Shown: positions 54,197-64,000 of the stretch, piece after piece
Numbering within the stretch: position 1 is the first letter of the stretch
Layout: every line of letters starts with the position of its first letter
NCBI RefSeq assembly: GCF_963855985.1
Contig: NC_087104.1
Coordinates: 4,650,001-4,714,000 of the forward strand
DNA: 64,000 nucleotides
Reading direction: 5' to 3'
DNA from: Ostrinia nubilalis
Taxonomy: Eukaryota > Arthropoda > Insecta > Lepidoptera > Crambidae
Made by a program: the position numbers and the translations under genes
The notes under the pieces: generated by a model
What the model was told of the DNA's origin: nothing
Seen by the model: only the letters and a program-made list of their open reading frames with translations
Database searches by the model: none

Positions 54197-55148
54197 AATA
54201 TCGTCAGTTGCAGGTTCACTTGGGGTAACTGACAAAATACGGTTTTTGAGTTAAATATACAGTTTTTCTTAGTTTTTTCTGCTCTTTCGAATGGTATACG
54301 TAAAAAAAATCTAGCTTTAAAAAAATACAATTACACGGACATTTTCAGGTGTGAACTTTTCAGATTTCCTTCATAATTTTGGTGTAACTGACATTGTAAT
54401 AATTTTACCAGGTTGAATTGGTGTATCTGTGATAATGTAAAAATTTTGCTACAAAACTTTACACATATTTTCTTGATTTTCGTGGCTTTTTTAACATTTT
54501 TAATGAATAAAATAAAAGTTACTTCTAATAAAATTTAAAAAAAAATAAAGAAAACGACAAAATGTTATTTTTTCATGAATTCTCTTATTTTTTAATACTT
54601 TTACATAAATTATACAGCAACTAAGTAAACAAAACCCAGCAAATTCATCAAATTATTTCAAACTAGCGGCCGCCCGCGACTTCGTACGCGTGGATCTCGT
54701 TTTACCCCCCCTTCATCTATCTTACGTGGTTCAGATTTTTCATACAAATGATTTTTCCCGCTAACTCCCGTTCCCATGGGAATTTTGCAATATCCTGTTG
54801 TAACTAAGCTTTAAGTTTACTAAGGTACTTGCATGCCAAATTTCAAGAGTCTATCTTACGCGGTTTAGATTTTTTCATACAAATGTTTTTTCCCACTAAC
54901 TCCCGTTCCCGTGGGAATTTTGCAATATCCTGTTGTAACTAAGCTTTAAGTTTACTAAGGTACCTGCATGCCAAATTTCAAGCCTCTAACTTAAGCAGTT
55001 TAGATTTTTTATACAAAAGGATTTTCCCGTTAATTCCCGTTTCCGTGGGAATACCTAAGTATCCTATAACCTGCCCAGGAGTATGAAGAATAATTGTACC
55101 AAGTTTCGTTAAAATCCGTCTAGTAGTTTTTGTTTCTATAAGGAACAT

Positions 55149-55181
<33 letters not shown>

Positions 55182-55612
55182 AATTTTACTGATTGCATTT
55201 TTGGCATCAGTATCGATCACTAATCACCCCCTGATAGTTATTTTGAAAATATATTTCATGTACAGAATTGACCTCTCTACAGATTTATTATAAGTATAGA
55301 TTTGGCAGTACTTACACCAATTTGACCAATGTTTTTTCCAAAAGTTTGGTGTAAAATTAGTGTAACTGTCAAAAGTACAAAAATACATTGGTGTAACTGC
55401 AATTTATTTCCTTAACTAAGACATATTAGATAATTCTTTTTATTTAATCTAAAACCGCGTAGAATTCTAAGCATTTCTGTAAAAACAGATCTAAAAAAGG
55501 TTAAAAAGGAAAAAAGTTATGTCAAATTTAAGACGAAAAAAAACTTTAAACGGCTCTACTGAAAAACTGTATTTTGTCAGTTACCCCAAGTGAACCTGCA
55601 ACTGACGATATT
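54197..55612. mobile_element. Long-TIR element with nested Helitron
   Basis: AATATCGTCAGTTGCAGGTT, then CACTTGGGGTAACTGACA, is inverted at the right end: more than 44 bp of near-exact terminal repeat. Internal words GGTGTAACTG / GTTACACCA recur. No transposase frame is recognised, and the flanks give no clear target duplication. Confidence 0.82.
54664..55300 (-). mobile_element. Helitron-like element with internal tandem repeats
   Basis: CTAGCGGCCGCCCGCGACTT at the left; on the minus strand it begins near 55300 with CTATACTTATAATAAATC. Three units of about 134 bp start at 54716, 54850 and 54984, and a (CAGA)n array lies at 55148-55178. The simpler relative at 58088-58436 has one unit. Confidence 0.85.
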
Positions 55613-56498
55613 TAGTTCTACGCATCTTATCAATTTGTGTATGTGTATTATCAAAGAATATATTGTTACAGCAGATTCGTGTAATTAATTAAGCAACGTT
55701 ATGCGAAAAGATACTGTTGATTAATGTAGGTAGGTCTACCTTACTTAAGTAGGTATTTTCTTATAAATTGGATCAATAATGTATATTTTAGGAATAAATA
55801 ATTTGAAAAATACATAGAAACATACATACAACCGAACATATTATAGATCCGAAAAGAAAGAGAAAGAAGTATACAAAAGATACGACACAATTTAGGCGGG
55901 CTTATCGCTATAAAGCGATCTCTTCCAGACACCATATAAGACGGTTGTTTAGAAATGGTAAAATGTCATCTAGCAAAGTTGACACCTGTCATCCGCTTTG
56001 CAATGGAGGAAAGTCGAACCTTAACTTCGAACTCCTCTTATGACCTTCTGATTAATTTTGTTGCGGGTCCAATGACAGTTTAACTTTCCGCACGCAGATT
56101 GCACGGACAACAACATACATTATCAATGCCTGTCACAAAGAATTATCTGAAAGCAAAACGGTGTACAACACGCGGAGCAGTCGATAAGCTTGCCTTGGGA
56201 TTTTTGAATAAACAACATTGTACTTTCATACGTCAACGTACCTACTAATGAGTTTTGTAATGTGTACTTAAAATGTACTTGAGTTTGCCAGGAATTTTAA
56301 TTGAAATTTAATTTGATGAGTGTTTTAAATGTTGTATACGGCCCTATCTGTTTCAAACTTTTATGCACATAAATCACGGTTTAAGGCGAACTTAATGCCA
56401 TGCGGCATACTCCTCCAGTCAACCTTAGGGTTAACTGAGAACAGAATAGGCGATACAAAATTAGCCCTAGCCATACTTAGTTATACTATTATTTTTAA
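55613..56498. other. Inverted copy of the unnamed repeat; otherwise nothing
   Basis: 55985-56095 is an inverted copy of the 3735 repeat (CTTAACTTCGAACTCCTCTT, GTTGCGGGTCCAATGACAG). The rest has no gene. Confidence 0.6.
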
Positions 56499-56684
56499 GG
56501 ATTATTAGCAGTTTGTATTGCACAAATTACTAATAGTCCCGTTAGCCCCTCGTGTTAAGCTAAATAACCTTGTGGTTACTAGTGGGCTCACCAAAATAGA
56601 CGAGCACGGCGGTGGGATTCGAACTTGCGTTCCTCGGATCTCGAGTCGGCCAGTCCGACCGTTCACCGTTCGGCTATCGTGGCT
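56499..56684 (-). mobile_element. tRNA-derived SINE
   Basis: The minus strand starts GCCACGATAGCCGAACGG (box A TAGCCGAACGG, 56677-56667), with box B GTTCGAATCCC (56623-56613), then the body GTGAGCCCAC...GGGACTATTAGTAATTTG shared with 3098-3192. Confidence 0.82.
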
Positions 56685-56764
56685 ATAAAATTAATTAACC
56701 CCTTTCAATTGTATAAGTATATCTTTCAGTATGTATACCCCATTTTACTGCGGATCAGAAAGCA

Positions 56765-56873
56765 TCCCTAGAAGGCTAAGATAATCCCAGGGGAATTATG
56801 ACACTTGATCCGCAACGAAACCAATCAAAAGAAAATATGAGAAGGGCTAAGGATCAACTTCGCTTCATTGCTA
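56765..56873 (+). repeat. Unnamed interspersed repeat, diverged copy
   Basis: ATCCCAGGGGAATTATGACACTTGATCCGC...AACCAATCAAAAGAAAATATGAG follows the order of the 3735 repeat. A Helitron abuts it. Confidence 0.5.
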
Positions 56874-57072
56874 ACTAGCTGACCCGGCGAACTTTGTTCC
56901 GCCTTAATGGCAATAAATAAGCAGACTTTTTTTTTATTTCGAACGGGATAAAAAGTATCCTATGTCCTTCTCCTGGTTCTAAACTACCTCCCTGACAATT
57001 TTCAGCTAAATCGGTTCAGCCGTTCTTGAGTTATAAGTGGTGTGACTAAAACGACTTTCTTTTATATATAGA
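56874..57072 (-). mobile_element. Helitron-like element (GACCCGGCGAACTT type)
   Basis: Plus strand CTAGCTGACCCGGCGAACTT at the left and TATATATAGAT at the right; minus orientation. The body has AAATCGGTTCAGCCGTTCTT. Confidence 0.8.
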
Positions 57073-57117
57073 TAATGGCAGATGATAAACAAAAGTAAGT
57101 ATATTGTATACATGCAC

Positions 57118-57325
57118 TAGCAGCCGCCTGTTACTTCGTACGCATGTACTCCGTTTTACCCCATCAGAGTTTGAATTTTCCAAAATCCCGTCTTAGTGAG
57201 CACCCACGTTCTAAAAGTAACCCCCATGCCAAATTTGAGTCTCCTAGCACTTGTAGTTTCTGAGATTTCGTGATGAGTGAGTGAGTCAGTCAGTCATTGA
57301 CCTTTCGCTTTTATATGCGATAGAT
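57118..57325 (-). mobile_element. Helitron-like element
   Basis: CTAGCAGCCGCCTGTTACTT at the left, AGTGAGTGAGTCAGTCAGTC in the body and ATATGCGATAGAT at the right. Confidence 0.75.
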
Positions 57326-58087
57326 AAGTAAATAAATAAGTAAATAGAGATGCAACTTACTTATCTATACTATGGACAGTAGTAGTATGTGCACCTTTTT
57401 ACTCATGTGATGAGTTTAGTATTGGGATCTGTCAAAACAAAAACCGGGAAAAGTTCCACTTTTTCCAATAAAATATTATTATGTTATCAATTTGAGTGTG
57501 AACAACTTCTAGGGCGGTTCATTGCTGAAATCAAAGTCTGGTTTAAAATGAATTAACATTTTTTGCCCCAAAAAATGCCCTGACAGTTATCAAAGGAATT
57601 TATACGACCAGTAATTGTAAACCATGTTTTTTTTTTAGAGCGGCGTCAAACAATGATGTTCAGTGCTACGCAAACGAAAAAAATCGAAGCACTCACAGCT
57701 TTGGCGGTCAAACAAGAGCCTATCTACGTTGGCGTTGATGATCACAAAGAGCAAGCTACAGTGGAGTCTTTGGAACAAGGGTAAATGTCAAACTATAGCC
57801 ACAAACAACCTAATAAAACAATATTGGCGAATTTTTCTATTTATTAAAATTTTTCATTAAAATATTTTTCTAAAAGAAAAACGTTTGGATATAAAAGCAT
57901 GACGTAATAGACAAATTAATAAATAGCTTTTGACAATGTTTTTCTTCTTCTTTAGCAATTTATAGTCACGTTTGCCAATATCATGAGGGCACACATGGAA
58001 AGAAATTTTCGTATTTCAGCATATCAATCTTATATTAGTTGTAATACGTATTTCTTTTTACAGTTGATATTATGTTGTCAAATCATC
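57326..58087. other. No gene recognised
   Basis: The short ORFs at 57663 and 57983 have no motif. AT-rich. Confidence 0.35.
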
Positions 58088-58436
58088 TATACTTATAATA
58101 AATCTGTAGTCAATTCTGTACATGAAATATATTTTCAAAATAACTATCAGGGGGTGATTAGTGATCGATACTGATGCCAAAAATGCGATCAGTAAAATTT
58201 TTGTCTGTCTGTCTGTATGTTCCTTATAGAAACAAAAACTACTAGACGGATTTTAACGAAACTTGGTACAATATTATTCTTCATACTCCTGGGCAGGTTA
58301 TACTATACTTAGGAATTCCCACGGGAACGGGAATTAGCGGGAAAATCCTTTTGTATGAAAAAATCTAAACCGCGTAAGATAGATGAAGGGGGTAAAACGA
58401 GACATCCACGCGTATGAAGTCGCAGGCGGCCGCTAG
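58088..58436 (+). mobile_element. Helitron-like element
   Basis: CTATACTTATAATAAATCTG start, GTCTGTCTGTCTG array, GGCGGCCGCTAGTG end. Same family as 54664. Confidence 0.85.
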
Positions 58437-58447
58437 TGTATAATAAT

Positions 58448-58767
58448 ATCCCATCAAAAACAATACTTGTCAAAAAAACCAAGTCTCGCAACTCAGTTGT
58501 TCTACGGTAAAAAGTTGTGAGATCCATGTAATACCAAGTCCAGGCCAGGAAATCTTTAACGTTTTACATAAATTATTGACTTGGCCATCTCACTAAATAA
58601 TTTAATTTACACGTGTTTTCATGCGATGGCCAAGTCAATATATTTATGTAAAACGTTAAAGATTTCCTGGCCTGGACTTGGTATTACATGGATCTCACAA
58701 CTTTTTACCGTAGAACAACTGAGTTGCGAGACTTGGTTTTTTTGACAAGTATTGTTTTTGATGGGAT
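58448..58767. repeat. Long near-perfect inverted repeat (142-bp arms, 35-bp loop)
   Basis: 58448-58589 and 58625-58767 are complementary except for one indel near AAATTATTG/AAATATATTG. Begins ATCCCATCAAAAACAATAC. No ORF; no target duplication seen. Confidence 0.93.
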
Positions 58768-58977
58768 CTCATTTCTTTTTGTATTTTGTAGACAGCAGTT
58801 ATGTATCTAGAAAACTGGACCGAAATTGAAAAATTTTACTCGACTTGGCGGTTGCACTACCGTGCCCCCAAATCTCATTTCTTCTTGTATTTTGTAGACA
58901 GCAGTTATGTATCTAGAAAACTGGACCGAAATTGAAAAATTTTACTCGACTTGGCGGTTGCACTACCGTGCCCCCAA
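58766..58977. repeat. 106-bp tandem duplication
   Basis: Two units, 58766-58871 and 58872-58977, both starting ATCTCATTTCTT and ending GCACTACCGTGCCCCCAA, almost identical. Directly abuts the hairpin. A related CTCGACTTGGTGGGGGCACT word recurs at 59310. Confidence 0.93.
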
Positions 58978-59345
58978 ATATTTTAGTTTTTCCTTGATTC
59001 ATACACCAAACACTACTTATATTCCAAATTTGAAGCTTCTAGGTCTGCTAGAAGTGCCTTAGAATTTTGATGATCGGTGAGTCAGTCAGTGAGTCAGTGA
59101 GTGACAAAATTAAGTAACTTTGACCCGTTATAATTCTTAAACTACTGGTTCAAATTGAATGAAATTTTAAATATACCGTGTCTTTACAATGCCTGCATAG
59201 CTAATGAAAATTCAGCCTTCTAGTTTTATCCACAACGAAGTTACAAGCGGTCGAAAATGGCCTGAATTGCTTCGAGAAAAGGATGGTACGGCCGTGCCGC
59301 TTTTTTGCTCGACTTGGTGGGGGCACTGCCGTGCCCCCAGATAGT
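58978..59345 (-). mobile_element. Helitron-like fragments
   Basis: GTGAGTCAGTCAGTGAGTCA body and CAAATTTGAAGCTTCTAGG text as in the 57118 copy; a degraded GC-rich end lies near 59285-59340. Confidence 0.5.
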
Positions 59346-59529
59346 TACTTATTGTAAACATACGAGGTACAATAAATTCTGAATATTGATTTGAGCTGTC
59401 TTTTGTAGTTACACAGGATATTATCCCAATATACAGGATATTATACCTTATATCTTATTGACATTCATTCTGCAAGTACAATTATTTTCATATGACTTTG
59501 TATCACATTACTAGCGATAGCGACCGTCA

Positions 59530-59705
59530 GTCAGTCGCCATAACGACAATGTTCACAGCTTTTGTTTTGTAACAGCAGTTGAAGGTAAGATACCCAGTTC
59601 TTCTGTGGTTGATGATTCCAGATGAAGCTCGCTTCCACCTTTGGCCTGATCATCACTTTCCATCAAGTGAGATGAAGACCAAAAGCTTTCTCCTTGTTGT
59701 TAAAA
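59530..59705 (+). mobile_element. SINE body and tail, family of 27379
   Basis: GTCGCCATAACGACAATGTT...CGCTTCCACCTTTGGCCTGA...CCAAAAGCTTTCTCCTTGTT, diverged; the tRNA head is missing. Confidence 0.75.
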
Positions 59706-60759
59706 ACAAACTTATAATTGCAAAAAAAAAATCCGATTTTTTCTGTTACCTAATAACTTCGCTATTTCTATTTAAAGACTATTGCCTAACTAGTGAAAAA
59801 TACAATTTGTATCTCATTTAATAAAAAAAACCAACAGCGTATTTATACAATGTTAACATCCATTAACTAATACTCAATATGGTTAAGGTCCCTTAAATTA
59901 TAATTATCAATATCACAAAGTATAAGGCTAACAACACCTATCCAATACACACTACCTAAACAATACACAACAAAACAAAGATCATCTCGATAGCCAACTC
60001 AATGTCAGTTGAGATACAGAAAAGATATTAATTTACATCCTACAATATTATTAATACGAAAATTTATGTGGATGTGTCCATACATCATTGGGGTTTGTTA
60101 CTTTCTAAAGCAAAAACCAGGGAACGGAAAAATAAATAAAAAAGATAGCCGGTTTCGTGGAATCAGTAATTAAAATCAGCTCTGCAAACAAATTTGCTTG
60201 TGCCAATATCATTAATGTTGGTTGGTATCGGACTTCGACAGAATATAAAGCTACGTAAGCGATATCATTAATCAAAGTTTAATTCCTCTGAAAAATAACT
60301 CTTCCGTAACAAATACGGCAAAACTGTTAGGCAAAAAATGATGTAGCATTATTTATTTCTGTTTTCTATTACATGTTGCTAGGGTTTTCTGCCATTGTTC
60401 TTTTAGCCTTTTTCATTATCACGCAAGCTTCAGTTAGCTTTATGTTGGCTAATCAAAGAAAAACTGGGTGGTGTGTAAGTACCTTAATTACTCAATCATT
60501 AGGCATGTAATTGTGTTGTTTTCTACTCTGGGAAAGTCTAAACTTATTAGGTAGGTACTTTGAGTTTCAACTTACTGATAAAGTTTTAGTTAAAAAAGCA
60601 GATAATTTTTCCTTTGCTTTATCAAAATCCTGACATCTTTTTGTCGTTATTTGTACATTAAATATTTAATGTGCATAAAAAAAGGAAAACTAACTTAGTT
60701 TTCAAGTTAATTAAGTTTCCTCGATCGGAAAATTGAAGTAGTTAAATTACGATACTCAC
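59706..60759. other. No gene recognised
   Basis: AT-rich sequence just downstream (minus strand) of the candidate first exon; it would be the start of the large intron. Confidence 0.4.
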
Positions 60760-60960
60760 CAAACTCCGAACTCACAATCCCATTCCCGCGAAATTTCTCA
60801 GTATAGACACAAATCAATCCATCTCGTGGTACACAGGTCTGTTTAATGTTAAACACCACACCGTTATCGCGATATGTTTACGAGAGCCGTACGATTCGCG
60901 TGCGATTCCGGCGCGGTGCGGCTGTCGTGCGCCGAAGTTTCTCCCGACTGACGGCGGCGG
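60760..60960 (-). promoter_or_regulatory. Candidate promoter and noncoding first exon of the GPCR gene
   Basis: This is the most GC- and CpG-rich single-copy block in the right half. On the minus strand it has an insect initiator-like TCAGTC at 60951-60946 and then about 190 bases with only very short ATG frames. It ends in a strong donor TTTG|GTGAGTAT with the exon end at 60760. A noncoding first exon is needed because the coding exon has an upstream acceptor at 29857. Splicing the two would make an intron of about 31 kb. No TATA box is seen. This is inference from consensus and position, and it could instead belong to another gene. Confidence 0.4.
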
Positions 60961-62035
60961 CCGGACTCAGCTGGAATAGTCAACACAACCACAGAATTTT
61001 AACGTTCATGCAGACGCAATGAACCGCTGAAAAAGTAAGAACGATGAAATTTGAAATGGCCTTCTATTGCTTACAGTGAAATACCTAAGATTCTAAAATC
61101 ATTTTAGATGTAGCGTTTATACAAAATAAAATATCTTTACACGAAAAGCAACTCCGCGGTCTTGTTTCAATCTTGTAAAAGTTTTAGAAGATTGCTAAAG
61201 TTTTAGGCGACTAGTAAATGGCAATGAGTCTATAATGAAGGTTGAAGGTGAAGGTTAAGGATTAAATTATTTTGATTTTATTTTTAGATGTTTTCGTTTG
61301 AACAGTGGCTAGTTTCTATCTATTCATGGTATTATCTCAAAGTATGTAGTTATTATACACAAGTGTAAGTATCGCAATAAATTATTAATCAAAAATAAAA
61401 TCTCCAAAATTCCTTTTTGTGCTACGACTTTCATGTGCTACGACTTTCATGTGCTACGAAGCTCAATACCCAACTCAAACTTAAGCATACTTAAAACCAG
61501 TTTCAAATCAATCGTATGTTTTTGAATTTTGAAGCAATCGTTTAAGATTAATATTTTTGAGTGTCGAGTAGATTACTGGGAAATTAGACACTACGAGATA
61601 CTTGGAAGCTTAATAAAGCTTGTGGTTTTCCATACGTACTACTTACATCAGATGGGTGTCCAGTGAAATAGTGGAGGATAGGTGACCACATTTCCGGAGT
61701 AGTACTTAATTCTATACAAAAACGTTTCCTAAATACTTAACAAACATAGTTAGCAACCTAAAATCTGTCAACAATTAAAATTCTAAATCACGTACGTAGG
61801 AGAGAGCAACGCGTAAACCGATAGCGCCGCGCTCTCTCTGAAATTAAAAATGCCCAAATTAAAAAAAAAAAAACAACTTAATTTTTGAATGAGAGTGGAC
61901 CTGGAGGTCTGAAATACAGGGTGGTCCTAGTTTAGGCTCCAGATCGCGCACTCGAAGCAACTGTTGTTATTTTTATTACTTTAATGTACCAGAATTTAGT
62001 GTCTGATAAAATAACCAATTATTTATTTATTTATG
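60961..62035. other. Possible 5' flank of the GPCR gene, no gene recognised
   Basis: 61010-61045 has a donor-like AAAAAGTAAGAACG on the plus strand. 61435-61470 repeats TGTGCTACGACTTTCATG. 61917-61945 is a solo CAGGGTGGTCCTAG MITE end. Confidence 0.4.
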
Positions 62036-62507
62036 ACTATCTTTTGCCCGCGGCTTCACCCGCGTGAAATTTAGTTTGTCACAGATCGTCATAAATTATA
62101 GCCTATACAGGGTGTTAGGTAAATGGGTATATGAGCCGACACTAGCCCATGTTAACATGGGCATATAAATGGTATGGTGAAGTCAGAAATTTGATATCAT
62201 CATTTTTTTTTTTAATTTTCATACAAAATAAATTTTATAAAATCCGATTTTTATGAAAATTAAAATAATTAAAATGAAGATATCAATTTTCTGACTTCAC
62301 CATACCATTTATATGGCCATGTTAACATGGGCTAGTGTCAGCTCATATACCCTTTTACCTAACACCCTGTATATTATTCTGGGTTATAAACTATAATACT
62401 GCAAAGTTTCATCAAAATCCGTTCAGTAGTTTTTGCGTGAAAGAGTAACAAACATGTTAGCATCCAGACATCCATACAAACTTTCGCATTTATAATATTA
62501 GTAGGAT
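62036..62507 (-). mobile_element. Helitron-like element split by a MITE
   Basis: GCCCGCGGCTTCACCCGCG near the left, TCCTACTAATATTATAAATG at the right on the minus strand. The terminal CTAG has become CTAT. The MITE at 62108-62369 sits in its middle. Confidence 0.9.
62108..62369. mobile_element. Palindromic MITE (CAGGGTGTTAGGTAAA ends), TA target
   Basis: CAGGGTGTTAGGTAAATGGG at the left, inverted at the right; pairing continues through TAGCCCATGTTAACATGG to an AT-rich centre (about 120-bp arms). The TA site lies inside the Helitron. Confidence 0.92.
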
Positions 62508-64000
62508 AGAAAAGTAGGACTGTTCATTTTTAATAAATATTTGGACTCTGTTTTATTACTTCTATTGTAATAATGAATCATAAATAATAGAAAGAAAGAA
62601 ATAATGATTTGGCAACAATTTAAATCATCTCATCTTTAATTAGTTGTTTCCAAATATCTAGTAAATATTTCAAACCAAAAATGTAACTAAAATTAATAAA
62701 AATAAACAAAATTGTGAATAGACTATTGAAACTTCGAACTATGTAGTTCCACCGTGTCCCATTTACGTTTTCCTAAATAAAACATTTGGGTATAAAATTT
62801 TAAATTGAATATTCAAAAACGCTGTACAAAGTTTCATAGGAATAAGCATTATAATCGATGTCGTTTTATGATGAAAGCGCAGTTGTTGTTCTACTTTTTA
62901 TTATTAGAATATCTGATCCGGCTGTTTAATGTTCATCAGAAGTAATTTGTAGACTAATGGTAAAAGATTTTCTCAAATCGGTCCAGTAGTTTTGGAGCTT
63001 ATTCAATACAAACAAACAATTCTCTTTATAATAATTATTAGTGTAGATAAAAGCATTAGCTCAGCTTTTGAACTCTTTCTTCCAATGTAGAAAAGATATT
63101 TGGCTACAAAGCAAAGGAACTATCCAAACAAAGTATTGCTTTATTTAGATAGGTAGTTCCTTTGTAGCATTACGATTTCAATTGTCGCGCACAATCGCGA
63201 ATATTCTAGGGATTCCTTCAACGAGCGATATCAACATTGTCTCTAGAATTTTCGTTTTCATTGTCCATGTAGTTTTTCATATTATTTCCGTTAAATTGAT
63301 TGATATTTTGACTTCGTAGATGCCAACTCTGCAACTTTAATTCATTTTCATTTCATTCTGCAATTTTTCAGTGACCATGTCTGTTACCTACCTTAGTATT
63401 TTATTCAAGGAATTTTCATACACGAATTATTTCTTTAAGCGTTCTCTGCCAAACAACTCTTAAACTCAATTATATAGAAATGATTTCGAAGCTAAATCTT
63501 ATCAGAATTATGTTTCTGATTGCTTCACATCCAAAGTTCCAAGTTGAGCAGTAAAAGTCGATTGTTTGTTTCTAACATCTTCAGCAAAATCGGTTCCCTT
63601 TATTTTATTGACTGGAAGAAAATAAGCGGTTACATGACACCTTGATGTCACGCACGACCAATGTAACACTTGTGAGACTAAAAGCTGTAACCAAGAGTTG
63701 TATTATGCATGCTTGGTTGATAATGTGAGATAGGTCTTTGAGGGAGACGACAGGGCTGCGACTTGTGTCTACGATGTCTTATTGTAGTACAGTATGTGAC
63801 ATCTTGTCTAGTGGTAATAGGAGTCAATTTGCTACAACAACGTCTGATGTGTCGACTATACTATGTTGTATTTTATTAAATGTCTCAGACATTTACAAAG
63901 AAACAATAATTTGAATGCCCTATTTTTCATACAAGGTGTTTGAAATGAGTTGACAAAAAGTAGGTACCTACCTATAACTTTTTGATTGACCTAGAAACGA
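62508..64000. other. No gene recognised to the window edge
   Basis: 62955-63058 (CAAATCGGTCCAGTAGTTTT...ATAATTATTAGTGTAGAT) is a Helitron-like fragment, minus strand. 63932-63965 is a solo AAGGTGTTTGAAATG-type MITE end. Otherwise AT-rich. Confidence 0.45.

Noticed and set aside
55148..55178. CRISPR-like short repeats
   Set aside because: Simple (CAGA)n microsatellite inside a Helitron; no spacers and no cas genes.
56603..56684. Possible tRNA gene on the minus strand
   Set aside because: It continues into a body shared with 3098-3192, so it is a SINE.
61010..61045. Plus-strand donor suggesting a divergent transcript
   Set aside because: Single weak consensus in AT-rich DNA, no ORF or second signal.

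Overview
The window is AT-rich, repeat-dense, intron-bearing eukaryotic DNA, almost certainly from a moth or butterfly (Lepidoptera). The reasons are the repeat families: many Helitron-like copies that start TC...CTACTAATATTATAAA and end in a GC-rich hairpin plus CTAG, RTE LINE 3' ends carrying GACGTCCACTGCTGAAC with ATG-repeat tails, Jockey-type LINEs, tRNA-derived SINEs and dozens of palindromic MITEs. There are no operons, ribosome binding sites, CRISPR arrays, rRNA genes or intact tRNA genes.

Host gene. I find one cellular gene, on the minus strand: a class A (rhodopsin-like) G-protein-coupled receptor resembling the insect myosuppressin/FMRFamide/sex-peptide receptor group. Five exons can be joined with correct GT-AG borders and matching phases: 29820-29500 (N-terminus), 18950-18792 (TM1-TM2), 17377-17241 (TM3, WRY motif), 9165-9063 (TM4) and 232 to beyond position 1 (ECL2 and TM5). 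TM6, TM7 and the tail lie left of the window. A 3' splice site at 29857 means at least one noncoding 5' exon lies upstream. A GC-rich block at 60.76-60.95 kb with a TCAGTC initiator-like motif and a strong minus-strand donor is the best candidate, in which case the gene spans nearly the whole window.

Everything else is intronic or 5' sequence filled by transposons. Left part (0-30 kb): MITEs, three consecutive hairpins at 2.4-2.55 kb, hAT-type MITEs, a 250-bp direct duplication at 9.9/10.7 kb, a Tc1-like element rearranged into a long palindrome (12.4-14.1 kb), a hAT element with its 8-bp target duplication and a nested RTE LINE (14.5-16.3 kb), and a 5'-truncated LINE (19.0-20.4 kb). Middle (30-46 kb): a nearly full LINE on the minus strand (31.9-38.1 kb) split by a second palindromic mariner-like element (32.3-34.0 kb), then more MITEs and a piggyBac-like element (44.06-45.33 kb) with TTAA ends. 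Right part (46-64 kb): a LINE with both ORFs open (48.0-52.6 kb), with a GC-rich 15-bp minisatellite where ORF1 and ORF2 overlap, a pile-up of Helitron/SINE/MITE/Jockey fragments, a long-TIR element with a nested Helitron (54.2-55.6 kb), and a near-perfect 142-bp-arm hairpin abutting a 106-bp tandem duplication (58.4-59.0 kb).

I found no convincing undescribed multi-gene system. The most interesting items are the receptor gene model, the two inverted-dimer transposons, the dual-frame minisatellite of the second LINE, and the long hairpin at 58.4 kb.
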